In this document: in pieces, positions 11,215 through 11,479 of the stretch
Numbering within the stretch: the first letter of the stretch is position 1
How the letters are laid out: each line of letters begins with the position of its first letter
Assembly (NCBI GenBank): GCA_017302015.1
Contig: JAFLEE010000125.1
Span: forward strand, 1-11,479
Direction of reading: 5' to 3'
DNA length: 11,479 nt
From: Spirochaetota bacterium
GTDB lineage: Bacteria; Spirochaetota; UBA12135; COTS27; JAFLEE01
Notes under the pieces: generated by a model
What the model was told of the DNA's origin: nothing
Databases searched by the model: none
Seen by the model: the letters and a program-made list of their open reading frames with translations, nothing else
Program-made: the position numbers and the translations under genes

Positions 11215-11479
11215 TCAGCCCGCATCCCCGATGTCATACATGGCCATGAAATAGGGGTGTTTAGGATCGAAGGTCGTGAGCGGCTTCGGGTTCGCCACGG
11301 CGCCGATACTCCGGCGACCCGTGCCGTTGACGCCCGTGAGGTCATCCCCAAGATCTTCCCGGCACGCTTGCAAAAGGCCGTCCAAACGAGCTGTCACGTC
11401 GCGGTGCGAGGCGGCGAGATTCTGGGTCTCCCCGGGGTCGGTCTCCAGATCGTAGAGTTCGTCGAGGCCCTTGCGCACG
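11215..11479 (-). CDS. Sulfatase, C-terminal fragment (cut by window edge)
   Basis: The last 87 or so residues of a gene whose start lies beyond the right edge. ELYDLETDPGETQNLA, close to the edge, is the signature found near the C-terminus of type I (formylglycine) sulfatases such as arylsulfatases and glycan sulfatases. About 65 residues follow, ending in KHPYFMAMYDIGDAG and a TGA at 11217-11215. The catalytic cysteine/serine motif and any signal peptide are outside the window, so the substrate class cannot be judged. Many members are exported and remove sulfate from polysaccharides. It is on the same strand as the histidine kinase but the kinase has its own strong promoter 170 bases downstream, so they are probably not one operon. 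Confidence 0.85.
   Translation of the reverse strand, partial: VRKGLDELYDLETDPGETQNLAASHRDVTARLDGLLQACREDLGDDLTGVNGTGRRSIGAVANPKPLTTFDPKHPYFMAMYDIGDAG

Noticed and set aside
1-11479. Mobile element, prophage, CRISPR, toxin-antitoxin or defence system
   Set aside because: No transposase, integrase, terminal repeats, spaced repeats, or small paired toxin-like genes were found on either strand.

Overview
This is an 11.5 kb window of GC-rich bacterial DNA, densely coded on both strands. It holds thirteen gene loci and two short AT-rich islands (about 131-195 and 10967-11030). Lipoprotein signals, a YbgC-type thioesterase and a BamE-like lipoprotein point to a cell with an outer membrane. Two Gfo/Idh/MocA dehydrogenases, a sulfatase tail, an AraC regulator and a LacI-type operator suggest a free-living carbohydrate-using heterotroph, in the style of Verrucomicrobia/Lentisphaerae/Planctomycetes or a candidate phylum of similar habit. 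That lineage guess is inference; there is no rRNA or marker gene here.

Layout. (1) Minus strand, 194-1047: a BamE/SmpA-like lipoprotein translationally coupled by a GTGA overlap to a YbgC thioesterase. (2) Plus strand, 1355-3024: a lipoprotein gene broken by one in-frame TAG, coupled by a second GTGA overlap to endonuclease III. (3) Minus strand, 3099-4016: a WrbA-like flavodoxin followed by a small unknown protein. (4) Plus strand, 4180-8175: an alpha/beta hydrolase, two Gfo/Idh/MocA oxidoreductases and an AraC regulator 17 bases after the second one; this looks like a small sugar or cyclitol conversion locus. (5) Minus strand, 8227-8667: a small membrane-anchored unknown protein with a good promoter that would make a leaderless mRNA. 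(6) Plus strand, 8826-9821: an SrkA/YihE-type kinase whose stop codon overlaps that of (7), a minus-strand membrane histidine kinase (9818-10966) with no response regulator beside it. (8) Minus strand, 11215 to the right edge: the C-terminal end of a sulfatase.

The best regulatory signal is in front of the histidine kinase: TTGACA-N17-TATACT followed at once by the palindrome TGTAAACGATTACA, a close match to LacI/GalR-CcpA operators. I see no CRISPR array, tRNA, rRNA, IS element or integrase. I found no convincing new multi-gene system. The items most worth checking are the repressible promoter of the orphan kinase, the interrupted lipoprotein gene, the candidate leaderless genes and a 32-base element repeated in front of the hydrolase and of the first dehydrogenase.
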